From the NCBI GenBank assembly GCA_020637805.1, contig JACKJU010000015.1:1-64000 (forward strand): 64,000 bases of DNA, written 5' to 3'. The position numbers and the translations under genes are program-made. Positions 55,211 to 63,527 of this stretch are shown one piece after another. This stretch comes from Nitratireductor sp. (GTDB lineage Bacteria > Pseudomonadota > Alphaproteobacteria > Rhizobiales > Rhizobiaceae). How positions within the stretch are numbered: position 1 is the first letter of the stretch; each line of letters opens with the position of its first letter. Under the pieces are notes generated by a model, which had not been told where the DNA came from, did no database searches, and saw only the letters and a program-made list of their open reading frames with translations.

Positions 55211-56097
55211 CCGTCAGGATCGCAACCGCCGCTTACCCCAACACGTTTCTGGAAAGCTGGGCGGACTACGAGCGAAAGATCGGCGAATGGGTTGCCGAGG
55301 CAGCAAACAACGGCGCGGAAATTCTCCTGTTTCCGGAATATGGCTGCATGGAACTGGCAACGCTTGCAGGTGCCGCCACCGCTTCCGACCTGGAGGCATC
55401 CATCGATGCGGTAAGCCAAAGGCTTGGCGACGCTGACGCCCTCCATGCCGAACTTTCCCGCCGTCACGGTGTCTACATCTGCGCGGCCAGCGGACCCTGC
55501 CGCGTGGAAGCTTCAAGGCGGCCCGTCAACCGGGCGCGGTTCTTCGCACCCTCCGGCAAGGCCGGATACCAGGACAAGCTGGTCATGACACGCTTCGAGC
55601 GCGAGGAATGGAATATCGCCGCCGGCGAGCAGACCAGGGTTTTCGATACACCCCATGGCCGCATTGGTATCGCCATCTGCTATGACAGCGAGTTTCCGCT
55701 CGTTGCCCACGCCATGGCCGATGCAGGTGCGGAAATACTTCTCGTTCCATCTGCAACGGAAGCGCTGGCCGGATACTGGCGGGTACGGATCGGCGCCCAG
55801 GCCCGTGCGCTGGAGAACCAGTGCATCGCCGTTCACGCCCCGATCGTCGGGGCGGCGGAATGGTCGCCAGCCATCGACATCTCGCGTGGCGCGGCAGGCA
55901 TATACTGTCCGCCCGACAAGGGCTTCCCGGAGACTGGCGTCCTTGCAATCGGCAAGATGGACAAGCCCGGCTGGGTCTATGGCGACGTTTCGCTCGACGC
56001 AATCCGCGAGGTGCGCGCCGACGGAAACGTGCTCAATCTGAGCGACTGGAAATTTCAGGACGAGCGGATTGCCGACGTTGAGATTGTAGAACTCTAG
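55207..56097 (+). CDS. carbon-nitrogen hydrolase (nitrilase superfamily)
   Basis: A 296-residue amidase-type hydrolase with the Glu-Lys-Cys triad: Glu in LFPEYGCMEL (about residue 44), Lys in GYQDKLVMTRFE (about 122) and Cys in IAICYDSEFP (about 157). Such enzymes cleave amides or carbamoyl groups. With the upstream GNAT and SnoaL-like genes it forms a three-gene unit of unknown pathway; a detoxification or salvage role is inference. Confidence 0.9.
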   Translation: MTVRIATAAYPNTFLESWADYERKIGEWVAEAANNGAEILLFPEYGCMELATLAGAATASDLEASIDAVSQRLGDADALHAELSRRHGVYICAASGPCRVEASRRPVNRARFFAPSGKAGYQDKLVMTRFEREEWNIAAGEQTRVFDTPHGRIGIAICYDSEFPLVAHAMADAGAEILLVPSATEALAGYWRVRIGAQARALENQCIAVHAPIVGAAEWSPAIDISRGAAGIYCPPDKGFPETGVLAIGKMDKPGWVYGDVSLDAIREVRADGNVLNLSDWKFQDERIADVEIVEL

Positions 56098-56207
56098 CTC
56101 CCCGCCCCACTCGCCTTTGGACGTGGTGCTCCATAACCGTGGCCCGGGTACTTTACCGGACTGCCGGCAGGCACTAAGTATCAGTCATATCCCGGGAAAG
56201 GTGAGTG

Positions 56208-56705
56208 ATGTTCGAAGCCTTGAAAAGCCTGTTCGGCGCTGACGATGAAACCAACGCAAATGGAAGCCTTTTCGGAGGGCCAGACGATGTTCGCCTCGCC
56301 TCGGCTGCGCTGATGTTCCACGTCATCAATGCAGACGGCGTCATCACCGATGACGAACGCGCCAGAATGAAGTCGGTGCTGGAATCCGAATTCAGCCTGT
56401 CTTCGGACGAGGTCGACCAGCTCTATCAGGCAGCCCAGGATGCCGACAGCGAAGCCATCGACCTCTACCGTTTCACCTCCACGCTAAAACGCCAGTTCGA
56501 TCATGCCGAACGCATCAAGGTCGTCGAAAACCTTTGGGAGATGGTATTCGCCGATGGCGAATTGCACGAACTTGAGGATCACGTGCTTTGGCGCATCGCG
56601 GAGCTGCTGGAAATCGAACGCAACGACCGCATCGCGCTGAAACAGCGCGTGCGCGAAAGACACGGCATCGAAAGTGACTTCGAGCGCACGCTGAACGACG
56701 ACTGA
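56208..56705 (+). CDS. TerB family tellurite-resistance-like protein
   Basis: A 165-residue cytoplasmic all-helical protein with the TerB domain at about 35-150: AALMFHVINADGVITDDERAR and MVFADGELHELEDHVLWRIAE, containing conserved acidic residues that could bind a metal. AAAGGTGAG precedes the ATG at 56208. No other ter genes are present; stand-alone TerB proteins of this type are common in Rhizobiales and unassigned. Confidence 0.86.
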   Translation: MFEALKSLFGADDETNANGSLFGGPDDVRLASAALMFHVINADGVITDDERARMKSVLESEFSLSSDEVDQLYQAAQDADSEAIDLYRFTSTLKRQFDHAERIKVVENLWEMVFADGELHELEDHVLWRIAELLEIERNDRIALKQRVRERHGIESDFERTLNDD

Positions 56706-56734
56706 TTAGCCATAGACTGGAAACGGGGGCCACC

Positions 56735-57454
56735 TTGCTGTCCGAAAGAGACGACAAGCCGAAAATTCTGTGTGTACTGCATCAGGAAAGCTCTTCATGC
56801 GGCCGTGTCGGCATGCGGCTTGCCGAGATGGGCTATGCCATCGACATCGTCCGCCCGCCACTCGGCGGACAGCTTCCCGAGACGCTGGAAAACCATGCCG
56901 GTGCGGTGATATTTGGCGGCCCGATGAGCGCCAATGACAGCGATGAATATGTACGCCGCGAAATCGACTGGATCAGCGTGCCCCTGAGCGAAAACAAGCC
57001 GTTTCTCGGCATCTGCCTCGGCGCCCAGATGATGGTCAAGCAACTGGGCGGAACGGTTTCGGCAAACGAGCGCGAATTCGCCGAGATCGGCTACTATCCG
57101 CTTGAAGCCACCGATCACGGCCGCACCCTTATGGACTGGCCGGGCATGGTCTACCAGTGGCACCGGGAGGGTTTCTCCCTTCCCGCCAGCACCACCCTGC
57201 TTGCAACATCGCAGGAATACGAAAACCAGGCGATCCGCCATGGAGAGAATGCCTACGGGATCCAGTTTCACGCGGAACTCACGACGGCGATGGTTCATCG
57301 CTGGACGACGCGTGGCTCACACCGGTTCGTTCTGAACGGAGCACAGACCCGGCGCGAACATCTGGATGGCCGCCTGCTCTATGACGCGCCCGTCAGGAAG
57401 TGGCTGCACGACTTCCTCGACCTGTGGGTCGGTCCCGCCGAGCAGGCCGTATGA
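56735..57454 (+). CDS. class I glutamine amidotransferase
   Basis: A 239-residue GATase-1 domain protein of the GuaA-like stand-alone type. Nucleophile Cys in FLGICLGAQMMV (about residue 94) and His in YGIQFHAELTT; GAVIFGGPMSAND is the oxyanion side. The partner synthase is not nearby, so it may be a gamma-glutamyl hydrolase or act on another amide. The start is TTG at 56735 behind GGGGG; the next ATG would delete the first strand. Confidence 0.87.
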   Translation: MLSERDDKPKILCVLHQESSSCGRVGMRLAEMGYAIDIVRPPLGGQLPETLENHAGAVIFGGPMSANDSDEYVRREIDWISVPLSENKPFLGICLGAQMMVKQLGGTVSANEREFAEIGYYPLEATDHGRTLMDWPGMVYQWHREGFSLPASTTLLATSQEYENQAIRHGENAYGIQFHAELTTAMVHRWTTRGSHRFVLNGAQTRREHLDGRLLYDAPVRKWLHDFLDLWVGPAEQAV

Positions 57455-57521
57455 TGGCGGCTTGAAAGCGGCTGCCGCTGCCTTTATGTGAGTGCAGGAA
57501 AAACACGCCGGAGAGCCTCGC

Positions 57522-57812
57522 ATGAAAGCCGTCCTAGACATCATCATGATGCTTTTGAGTTTCTACACTTGGATCATCATCGCGAGCGCCGTGTTTTCCT
57601 GGCTGTACGCCTTCAACGTCGTCAACCCGCGCAACCAGTTCGTCGGCATGATCGGCAATTCCCTCTACCAGATGACCGAGCCGCTGCTGCGGCCCATCCG
57701 GCGGATCATGCCAAACCTTGGCGCCATCGATATTTCACCGATCGTTCTTCTGTTCGCGATCTTCTTCCTCCAGCGCATCATCGTCCGCTACGGCTATCCC
57801 AACGTATTCTAG
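57522..57812 (+). CDS. YggT family membrane protein
   Basis: A 96-residue protein with two transmembrane helices (about 4-27 and 70-88) around the family motif FNVVNPRNQFVGMIGNSLYQ and TEPLLRPIRRIMP. YggT proteins are linked to osmotic shock tolerance and cell division. GGAGAG precedes the ATG. The TAG stop (57810-57812) is part of the TCTAGA that starts an intergenic repeat. Confidence 0.93.
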   Translation: MKAVLDIIMMLLSFYTWIIIASAVFSWLYAFNVVNPRNQFVGMIGNSLYQMTEPLLRPIRRIMPNLGAIDISPIVLLFAIFFLQRIIVRYGYPNVF

Positions 57813-57922
57813 ACCGCTGCTCCTTCAGGTGAATACGATTGCTCTTGGCAAACAACTGGAGTCATTGATGTATTTCGATTTAGCCACTCCCGCAAAAATC
57901 GAAATTGCTCCAGGCCGCCGGG
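57808..57922. repeat. CTAG-ended intergenic repeat, left-half copy between yggT and DUF167
   Basis: Begins TTCTAGACCGCTGCTCCTTC, a diverged version of the repeat seen at 24.0 and 46.06 kb. An internal hairpin ATTTCGATTT/AAATCGAAAT lies at about 57871-57905, and the shared 3' part ends CCAGGCCGCCGGG. The first bases contain the yggT stop codon and the last bases abut the GTG start of the DUF167 gene, so the element fills the whole gap. No right inverted end was found. Confidence 0.75.
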
Positions 57923-57923
57923 C

Positions 57924-58241
57924 GTGAATGGATATCTGGAAGATGGCGGCACTGCGTTTCGCCTGCGCATTCGCCTGACCCCGAACGCCCGGACCGAAAC
58001 TGTCGGCGGCATCTTCGAGGATGCAGACGGAAAGGTCTGGTTGAAGGCATCGGTTCGCGCAGTTCCCGAAGACGGAAAGGCAAATGACGCCCTGATCCGG
58101 CTTCTGGCGAAAAAGACGGGCATCGCCAAATCGCGCTGGCAACTCGTTCAGGGCCACACAAGCCGGATGAAGATCCTCGAAGCCGGAGACGCCTCACCCG
58201 AGGCAGTTCTTGCAATCAAGGCGCTCGGCAACCAGGATTGA
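57924..58241 (+). CDS. DUF167 (YggU) family protein
   Basis: A 105-residue protein with FRLRIRLTPNARTETVGGI, VWLKASVRAVPEDGKANDALIRLLA and QLVQGHTSRMKILE, the DUF167 pattern. Function unknown; the family commonly follows YggT. The start is GTG at 57924, directly after the repeat element, so the repeat must provide its translation signals or it depends on yggT. Stable and complete otherwise. Confidence 0.88.
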   Translation: MNGYLEDGGTAFRLRIRLTPNARTETVGGIFEDADGKVWLKASVRAVPEDGKANDALIRLLAKKTGIAKSRWQLVQGHTSRMKILEAGDASPEAVLAIKALGNQD

Positions 58242-58287
58242 ATGCTTGCTGCGGGCGGGGAAGCTGGACAGCAGAGACAGTCCTCCG

Positions 58288-58326
58288 TGCAAATGAGGCG
58301 GCGGAACACCTGCTCCACCGCCTCAT
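58288..58326 (-). terminator. possible weak terminator after ppa
   Basis: Nine-base-pair stem ATGAGGCGG (58293-58301) with CCGCCTCAT (58318-58326) and a 16-base loop. On the minus strand only TTTGC follows, so as a Rho-independent terminator it is weak. It lies 37 bases beyond the ppa stop. Confidence 0.4.
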
Positions 58327-58362
58327 CGTCATTTCATGTCATGCGAAAATGCGAAACAGGCC

Positions 58363-58902
58363 TCAGCCCTTCTTCGCAACCGCCGCGCGCTCGATGGCTT
58401 CCATGATCAGCTTTTCCGCAGTCTTGGTGCCCATCCAGTCTTCGATCTTCACCCATTTGCCGGGTTCGAGATCCTTGTAGTGTTCGAAGAAATGCTGGAT
58501 TTGCTGCTGGGTGATTTCCGGCAGGTCCGTGTAGTTCTTCACAGAGTCGAACCGCCTGGAAACATGGGGTGAGGGAACGGCAATGATCTTCTCATCCTGT
58601 CCCGCATTGTCTTCCATCACGAGCACGCCGATGGGGCGGCAGTTGATGACGCAGCCGGGAACCAGCGGCCGTGAATTGCAGATCAGAACATCAATCGGAT
58701 CGCCATCCTCGGAGAGGGTATGAGGAACGAATCCGTAGTTCCCCGGATAGGTCATTGGCGTGTAGAGGAACCGGTCGACGACCAGCGTGCCCGCCTCCTT
58801 GTCCAGTTCATACTTGATCGGATGGCCGCCGACAGGCACTTCCACGATCACGTTGATATCTTTCGGCGGATTTTCGCCGATGGATATGGCGTCTATGCGC
58901 AT
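58363..58902 (-). CDS. ppa: inorganic pyrophosphatase (family I)
   Basis: Hydrolyses pyrophosphate in the cytoplasm, pulling biosynthetic reactions forward. In 179 residues: VVEVPVGGHPIKYELDK-like start, YGFVPHTLSEDGDPIDVLI carrying the metal-binding aspartates, and VKNYTDLPEITQQQIQHFFEHYK. The start at 58900-58902 (MRIDAISIGENPPKDINV) follows AGGAAGAG. Complete and ordinary. Confidence 0.97.
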   Translation of the reverse strand: MRIDAISIGENPPKDINVIVEVPVGGHPIKYELDKEAGTLVVDRFLYTPMTYPGNYGFVPHTLSEDGDPIDVLICNSRPLVPGCVINCRPIGVLVMEDNAGQDEKIIAVPSPHVSRRFDSVKNYTDLPEITQQQIQHFFEHYKDLEPGKWVKIEDWMGTKTAEKLIMEAIERAAVAKKG

Positions 58903-59065
58903 GTGTCTCTTCCTGAATTCTGGTTTTCCGGTTTTCCCCGGTCTTATATGCACTGCAGCATCGGCGCAATCGGCAATTGGTCGCTATCGCGGTCGCCGCA
59001 ATCGAACGGCAGGCTCAGGCGTCTACGTTGCCGCAGCCGGCATGCCTGGCGGTTGACCGTCCGGT

Positions 59066-59803
59066 TCAATGGCGGGGAGAGCGGGTAAGCGGCTCACCCT
59101 GCAGCTCTTCCAGATAGGCCGCTTCGGCTTCCGAGAGATCCACATCGTCCCGGCCGGTGACCATGGACTGGATGTAGTGATACCACGGCTTGCCGGTGGT
59201 CGCCATGTAGACATGTATGACCACGAAGAGCGCCATGCCCCAGGCCGCTGCAGTGTGCAGGAATACCACGGTAGTCAGAACGGAACCCGACCAGGCATTT
59301 GCTTCCCACAGATTGTAGAGGAGATAGGCAATGCCGGTCGACCACAGGGTCGCGCCGATAACGAAGGTGAGTGCAACATAGGTGATTGCCTGGAGCGGGT
59401 TCTGCTTGGAATGCAGCCGCTTGTGATAGGGTTTCGACGCACCCTGCAATATACCCCAGGCATAGTATTTCATGATCGTCCAGAGGTTCTCGTTCTTCGG
59501 AAAGAACTGCTTCCATTCACCGGTGGTGAACCACCAGAAGATCGTGAAGACCCACAGGGTCATCAACAGAAGCGCCGCGCCCGTGTGCAACATCACCGCC
59601 AGGCCGAAGGGCAGCAGATTGTGCAGGCCATGCAGGCCGAAACCGGTGAACAGCAGCGAGATGATGAGAAATGCCTGCGACCAGTGCCAGAACCTTTCAT
59701 AGCCCTTGTAGATGGTGATGCGGTACTTGTGCAGCGCATCTCCGTCCTTGCGTTTTGGCGCATTGGCGCGGTCAAGATCGAGATTGTGGACAGAAGTGGT
59801 CAT
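59066..59803 (-). CDS. cytochrome b/b6-domain protein, quinol-oxidising partner of the octahaem cytochrome
   Basis: A 245-residue inner-membrane protein with about four or five helices and haem-ligand candidates in ERFWHWSQAF, AVMLHTGAALL and ALFVVIHVYMATTGKPWYHY, resembling the b-type subunits of formate dehydrogenase and thiosulfate reductase. Its start overlaps the stop of the octahaem cytochrome gene (TGATG), so the two are made together. It probably carries electrons from the quinone pool to the multihaem protein. Confidence 0.88.
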   Translation of the reverse strand: MTTSVHNLDLDRANAPKRKDGDALHKYRITIYKGYERFWHWSQAFLIISLLFTGFGLHGLHNLLPFGLAVMLHTGAALLLMTLWVFTIFWWFTTGEWKQFFPKNENLWTIMKYYAWGILQGASKPYHKRLHSKQNPLQAITYVALTFVIGATLWSTGIAYLLYNLWEANAWSGSVLTTVVFLHTAAAWGMALFVVIHVYMATTGKPWYHYIQSMVTGRDDVDLSEAEAAYLEELQGEPLTRSPRH

Positions 59804-61464
59804 CAGGCTTTCCTCCGCCCGCTCATGAAGATTCTCAGAAGGCCATGCCCGATCACGCCTGCCAGCGCTCCGGCAACGGCCAGCAGGCCGATGATGTCGA
59901 GCAATTTGAAGCTGTCGCGGCCCGGCATGTAGAAGCCGGTGACGCCTGCAAGACGGCTGTTCTCCGCGTGGCAGGAATCGCATTTCAGCGCCTCGTCTGC
60001 AGGAGCAACCATGTGCGTGATGGGCCAATACATGTACGTGTCGGCGAAATCGAACTTGCCCGAATATTCCCGGCCGGCCTGCTTCATGCCGGCATCGATT
60101 GCCTTGGCCCAGTCGAAATTCGTCCAGAATGCCGTATCGGTCTGCGGCCCGAAGACGTTGGTCATCACCAGGTGATTGAGCTCGGCGTCATAGGCTTGGC
60201 GTCCAACCATCCGCTTGAACGGCCAGATGCGCGAGCGCGGATCGTCGGGAGATCCCGGAATGCGGTTGATCTCCACGATCTCAGCCGGATTGATCGTGTC
60301 CTCCTGCTTGGTGTACTCGACCTGCCCGTTGAACCACGAATAGAACGGCACGACGTCCTCGCCCCATTCGAAATCACCCTTCTGCGACATGTAGGTGTGC
60401 ATGTGCTTGCCATTGCCCTGGGTGTATCCCTCCTCGGCGAAAGGCTTGCCGTCCTTCAGCTTTCCGGCGGTCGACCAGTCCCACCTGGTCTTGGTCGCAA
60501 TGCCGCCCTTGGCAAATTCGGGAATGTGACAGGTCTGGCAGGCCACGCGGTCGGTGTGGTCGTTGATCTTCATGGCGAGCAACGGGTTCGGCCCCTTGTG
60601 CGGCGCATCGCCGTGGCAGGATTCGCAGGTGGCCACATCCCGGCGCGCACCCGGCCCGTGGCTGCCGCCATCGCCTTTCGCATCGATGTTGTAGCGGCTG
60701 CCCGCCCAGTGATGGTTCTTCGAGACGTGGCAGCTCGAGCACTGCATGTTTGCGCCGTCGGTAGACATGTGGACATCCACATGCTTCGACGGGTTGTAGA
60801 GCGCAGATGAAAGATCTCCGTGTTTGACGTTATCGCCACCGCCGCCATAGAAGTGGCATTGGCCGCAGTTTTCCACCTTAGGCAGGCCCACGCTCATGGC
60901 GGACTTGGAAAGATCGACGGGCTCGGCCTTCGCGCCGGTAATGGTGGTGGCCTTGGGAGAAACCTCGCCGACAGCAACATGGCCCGCCTCAGTGGCGATC
61001 TTGGTGTATTTGCCGGTCTGGTCGTGGCAGATCAGGCAGTCAACCGCCGTCTCCTCTTTCGGCGGACCCTTCTTCATGTCCGTCCAGCCATAGCCGGCAT
61101 GGCAACTGGTACAGCGCGGCTCGTTGGATGCGACGTTGCCGCAAAACGAGTTGATGACCTCGGATTTGCCGAGCTTCTGGCCGGTGACCGGATGTTCGTA
61201 GCTCCACTTGTAGTGGATCGAGTTCATTACCTGTTTTGAAGCCTCGGTATGACAGGACAGGCACGCCTTGGTCACTTCCGGCCCGGAACCGAACTGCTCC
61301 TGAAGGATCTTGAACGTGGCATGGTCTGCCGTACTCATCCTCGCTTCGGGCTTGGCTGTCTGGGCAAACGCCTGACCGGAAAACATGAGTGCAGCCGCAA
61401 GAAGGGCGGCCATTACACCCGCAGGCCGGGCTTCCGGCCAATGCCGTTTCGTCCACTTCGCCAT
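59803..61464 (-). CDS. octahaem c-type cytochrome, tetrathionate reductase family
   Basis: A 553-residue periplasmic multihaem protein. Signal peptide to about residue 34 (ends QAFA). Eight CXXCH sites are at 68, 118, 143, 200, 242, 280, 309 and 495, and a C-terminal helix (about 522-545) anchors it. The count and spacing fit the octahaem tetrathionate reductase (OTR) family, whose members reduce tetrathionate, nitrite or hydroxylamine in vitro; the true substrate here is open. GGGAGGA precedes the ATG at 61464. Confidence 0.9.
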   Translation of the reverse strand: MAKWTKRHWPEARPAGVMAALLAAALMFSGQAFAQTAKPEARMSTADHATFKILQEQFGSGPEVTKACLSCHTEASKQVMNSIHYKWSYEHPVTGQKLGKSEVINSFCGNVASNEPRCTSCHAGYGWTDMKKGPPKEETAVDCLICHDQTGKYTKIATEAGHVAVGEVSPKATTITGAKAEPVDLSKSAMSVGLPKVENCGQCHFYGGGGDNVKHGDLSSALYNPSKHVDVHMSTDGANMQCSSCHVSKNHHWAGSRYNIDAKGDGGSHGPGARRDVATCESCHGDAPHKGPNPLLAMKINDHTDRVACQTCHIPEFAKGGIATKTRWDWSTAGKLKDGKPFAEEGYTQGNGKHMHTYMSQKGDFEWGEDVVPFYSWFNGQVEYTKQEDTINPAEIVEINRIPGSPDDPRSRIWPFKRMVGRQAYDAELNHLVMTNVFGPQTDTAFWTNFDWAKAIDAGMKQAGREYSGKFDFADTYMYWPITHMVAPADEALKCDSCHAENSRLAGVTGFYMPGRDSFKLLDIIGLLAVAGALAGVIGHGLLRIFMSGRRKA

Positions 61465-61583
61465 CGTTTCTGGTCCTCCCGTGCTTCCCGGCATGCAGAT
61501 GCCCCCGCGAAGTTGGCTACCTTGACGCCTCCCCGAGACCAGGAGATGCGCGTGGCCCGCTCAATTCCAAAAGATATATATTT

Positions 61584-61622
61584 TTTATAACATATAAGAG
61601 AGCGCGAATTGAACTGTGTCAA
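61584..61622 (-). promoter_or_regulatory. FNR/Dnr-type anaerobic promoter of the octahaem cytochrome operon
   Basis: TTGAACTGTGTCAA at 61609-61622 has the two FNR-family half-sites TTGA and TCAA six bases apart. On the minus strand TATAAA (complement of 61584-61589) lies downstream, placing the site near -39 to -41, the usual activator position. The surrounding 61565-61600 is strikingly AT-rich against the GC-rich background. This predicts induction at low oxygen or with nitrogen oxides. The 5' leader would be about 110 bases. Confidence 0.55.
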
Positions 61623-61757
61623 ACGGTCGCCGCCGCCTCTTTCTGGAAGCAGCCGGGAAATTGGCTGGGGAAATCTCGATCCTGACCAAATCGGCAAAAT
61701 CGAGATGCGTGAAGAAATTCAGTTGTTTGCCGGAATGCGGGCAGGCGCAGAGGCGCC

Positions 61758-62042
61758 CTATTCTTCCTCGCCGAACTTGTCTTCTACAAGGTCTTCCAGC
61801 GCCTCAAGTGCCTTTCCTGCATCGGGACCGCTGGCGGAAACGTGGATCGAGCAGCCGGGAGACGCTGCGAGCATCATCAGACCCATGATCGAGGTTCCTC
61901 CCACGACATGGCCATCCTTGGAGACGCGGATATCGCAGTCATATTTCTCGGCAAGCTTGACGAACTTTGCCGAGGCGCGGGCGTGCAAACCGCGCTTGTT
62001 GACTATTTTCAGCACACGCTGGCTGGACGTGTCGCCGGTCAT
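61758..62042 (-). CDS. phosphocarrier protein HPr (PTS-Ntr type, NPr/PtsO)
   Basis: A 94-residue HPr. The phosphorylated histidine is in NKRGLHARASAKFVKLA (about residue 20) and the regulatory serine region is GGTSIMGLMMLAAS. In Rhizobiales this protein works in the nitrogen-related PTS that regulates carbon, nitrogen and potassium balance. GGAGGAG precedes the ATG. It follows the EIIA-Man gene by 25 bases. Confidence 0.94.
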   Translation of the reverse strand: MTGDTSSQRVLKIVNKRGLHARASAKFVKLAEKYDCDIRVSKDGHVVGGTSIMGLMMLAASPGCSIHVSASGPDAGKALEALEDLVEDKFGEEE

Positions 62043-62067
62043 GTTCTCCTCCACGAGATGGCGGCGC

Positions 62068-62469
62068 CTACTGGCCCTGCAACAGGGCACTCGCGACGTT
62101 GATGTATTTGCGTCCCGCCTCCTGCGCCTGCGTCAGCGCTTCCTCGATCCTGGCGCTGGCGCGGATAGAGCAAAGCTTGATGAGCATGGGAAGATTTACC
62201 CCCGCCACGACTTCCACCATGCCGGCCTGCATGACAGATATGGCAAGGTTCGAGGGCGTTCCACCGAACATGTCCGTCAGGATGATTACGCCCTCGCCAC
62301 CATTAACGGCAGCAACGGCATCCAGGATATCCTGGCGGCGCTGTTCCATGTCATCGTCAGGTCCGATGGCGATGGTCTCCATCTGGTCCTGCGGACCAAC
62401 TACATGCTCCACCGCGAGGCGGAATTCATGGGCGAGCTGGCCGTGGGTAACCAAGACAATTCCGATCAT
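62068..62469 (-). CDS. PTS EIIA component, mannose type
   Basis: A 133-residue cytoplasmic EIIA-Man-like protein with the active histidine in IVLVTHGQLAHEF (His9) and the EIIA-Man landmark VIILTDMFGGTPSN. No EIIB, EIIC or EIID gene is present, as in other alphaproteobacteria, where this EIIA acts in regulation. Directly upstream of HPr. The hprK and chvG/chvI genes that usually precede this pair are absent here; argB is upstream instead. Confidence 0.94.
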   Translation of the reverse strand: MIGIVLVTHGQLAHEFRLAVEHVVGPQDQMETIAIGPDDDMEQRRQDILDAVAAVNGGEGVIILTDMFGGTPSNLAISVMQAGMVEVVAGVNLPMLIKLCSIRASARIEEALTQAQEAGRKYINVASALLQGQ

Positions 62470-62597
62470 GTGCGAGCCGTTTCCCCGGAAATCCTGTATG
62501 TGCCGTTACGATGCCTGCCGCCACTTAAGCGCGGGTCATCTGGAACCCGGCATTGTGTTGGTTTTGCGCTGCAATACAAGTGCAAAATCGCCGCGGA

Positions 62598-63494
62598 TCA
62601 GGGAACGATCAGCGTTCCCGCGCCCTGCTCGGTGAACAGTTCGAGGAGAACGGCATGGGGTGTCTTGCCGTTGAGGATGACAACACCCTCCACACCCTTT
62701 TCGATGGCATGCATGCAGGTTTCGACCTTGGGTATCATCCCGCCTGCAATCGTCCCGTCGGCAATCATGGCCTTGCACTGGCGCACGGTGAGTTCCTTCT
62801 GGAACTCCTTGTTGGCATCCATCACGCCCGGCACGTCTGTCAGGAACAGCAGGCGCTTGGCGTTCAGCGCCCCGGCAATTGCACCGGCAAAAGTATCGGC
62901 ATTGATATTATAGGTATGGCCGTCGCGGCACGGCGCCACGGGCGCAATGACCGGGATCATTTCCGATTTCGCCAGCAGATCGAGCAGGGTCCGGTCGACC
63001 TCGACGATCTCGCCCACATAGCCAAGATCGAGCACCCGCTCGATGTTGGAATCCGGGTCGATCATCGTCTTCTTGGCCTTCTCGGCAAATACCATGTTGC
63101 CGTCCTTGCCGCACAGGCCGATCGCCCACTCGCCCTCGGCATTGATCATGGCGACGATTTCCTTGTTGATGGAACCTGCCAGTACCATCTCGACGATTTC
63201 CATCGTCTTCTCGTCGGTAACCCTCAGACCGCCCTCGAAACGCGATTCGATGTTCATCTTCTTGAGCATCTCGCCGATCTGCGGCCCGCCGCCATGCACG
63301 ACAATTGGGTTGATGCCCGACTGCTTGAGCAGCGCGATATCGCGGGCAAACGCTCTCCCAAGTTCCGGGTCGCCCATGGCGTGGCCGCCATATTTCACCA
63401 CCACGGTCTTGTTCTCGTATTTCTGCATGTAAGGCAGCGCCTTCGAAAGAAGGTGAGCCTGGTTTTCTGCTTCGGTGAGTTCCATTTCGTTCAT
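62598..63494 (-). CDS. argB: acetylglutamate kinase
   Basis: Phosphorylates N-acetylglutamate in the arginine pathway; usually the step inhibited by arginine. In 298 residues: VVVKYGGHAMGD (phosphate-binding Lys), NPIVVHGGGPQIGEML and the C-terminal part KVETCMHAIEKGVEGVVILN. The long N-terminal helix MELTEAENQAHLLSKALPYM is that of the arginine-sensitive hexameric form. It follows engB after a 197-base gap holding a repeat copy. Confidence 0.97.
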   Translation of the reverse strand: MNEMELTEAENQAHLLSKALPYMQKYENKTVVVKYGGHAMGDPELGRAFARDIALLKQSGINPIVVHGGGPQIGEMLKKMNIESRFEGGLRVTDEKTMEIVEMVLAGSINKEIVAMINAEGEWAIGLCGKDGNMVFAEKAKKTMIDPDSNIERVLDLGYVGEIVEVDRTLLDLLAKSEMIPVIAPVAPCRDGHTYNINADTFAGAIAGALNAKRLLFLTDVPGVMDANKEFQKELTVRQCKAMIADGTIAGGMIPKVETCMHAIEKGVEGVVILNGKTPHAVLLELFTEQGAGTLIVP

Positions 63495-63527
63495 GCTGGT
63501 CAGACACTCAAAATTGTTGTTCGTCGG

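Noticed and set aside
61594..61622. TTGACA-N17-TCTTAT as a plain sigma-70 promoter of the octahaem cytochrome operon
   Set aside because: The -10 matches only four of six bases, and the same TTGACA is better explained as half of the TTGA-N6-TCAA box with TATAAA downstream.
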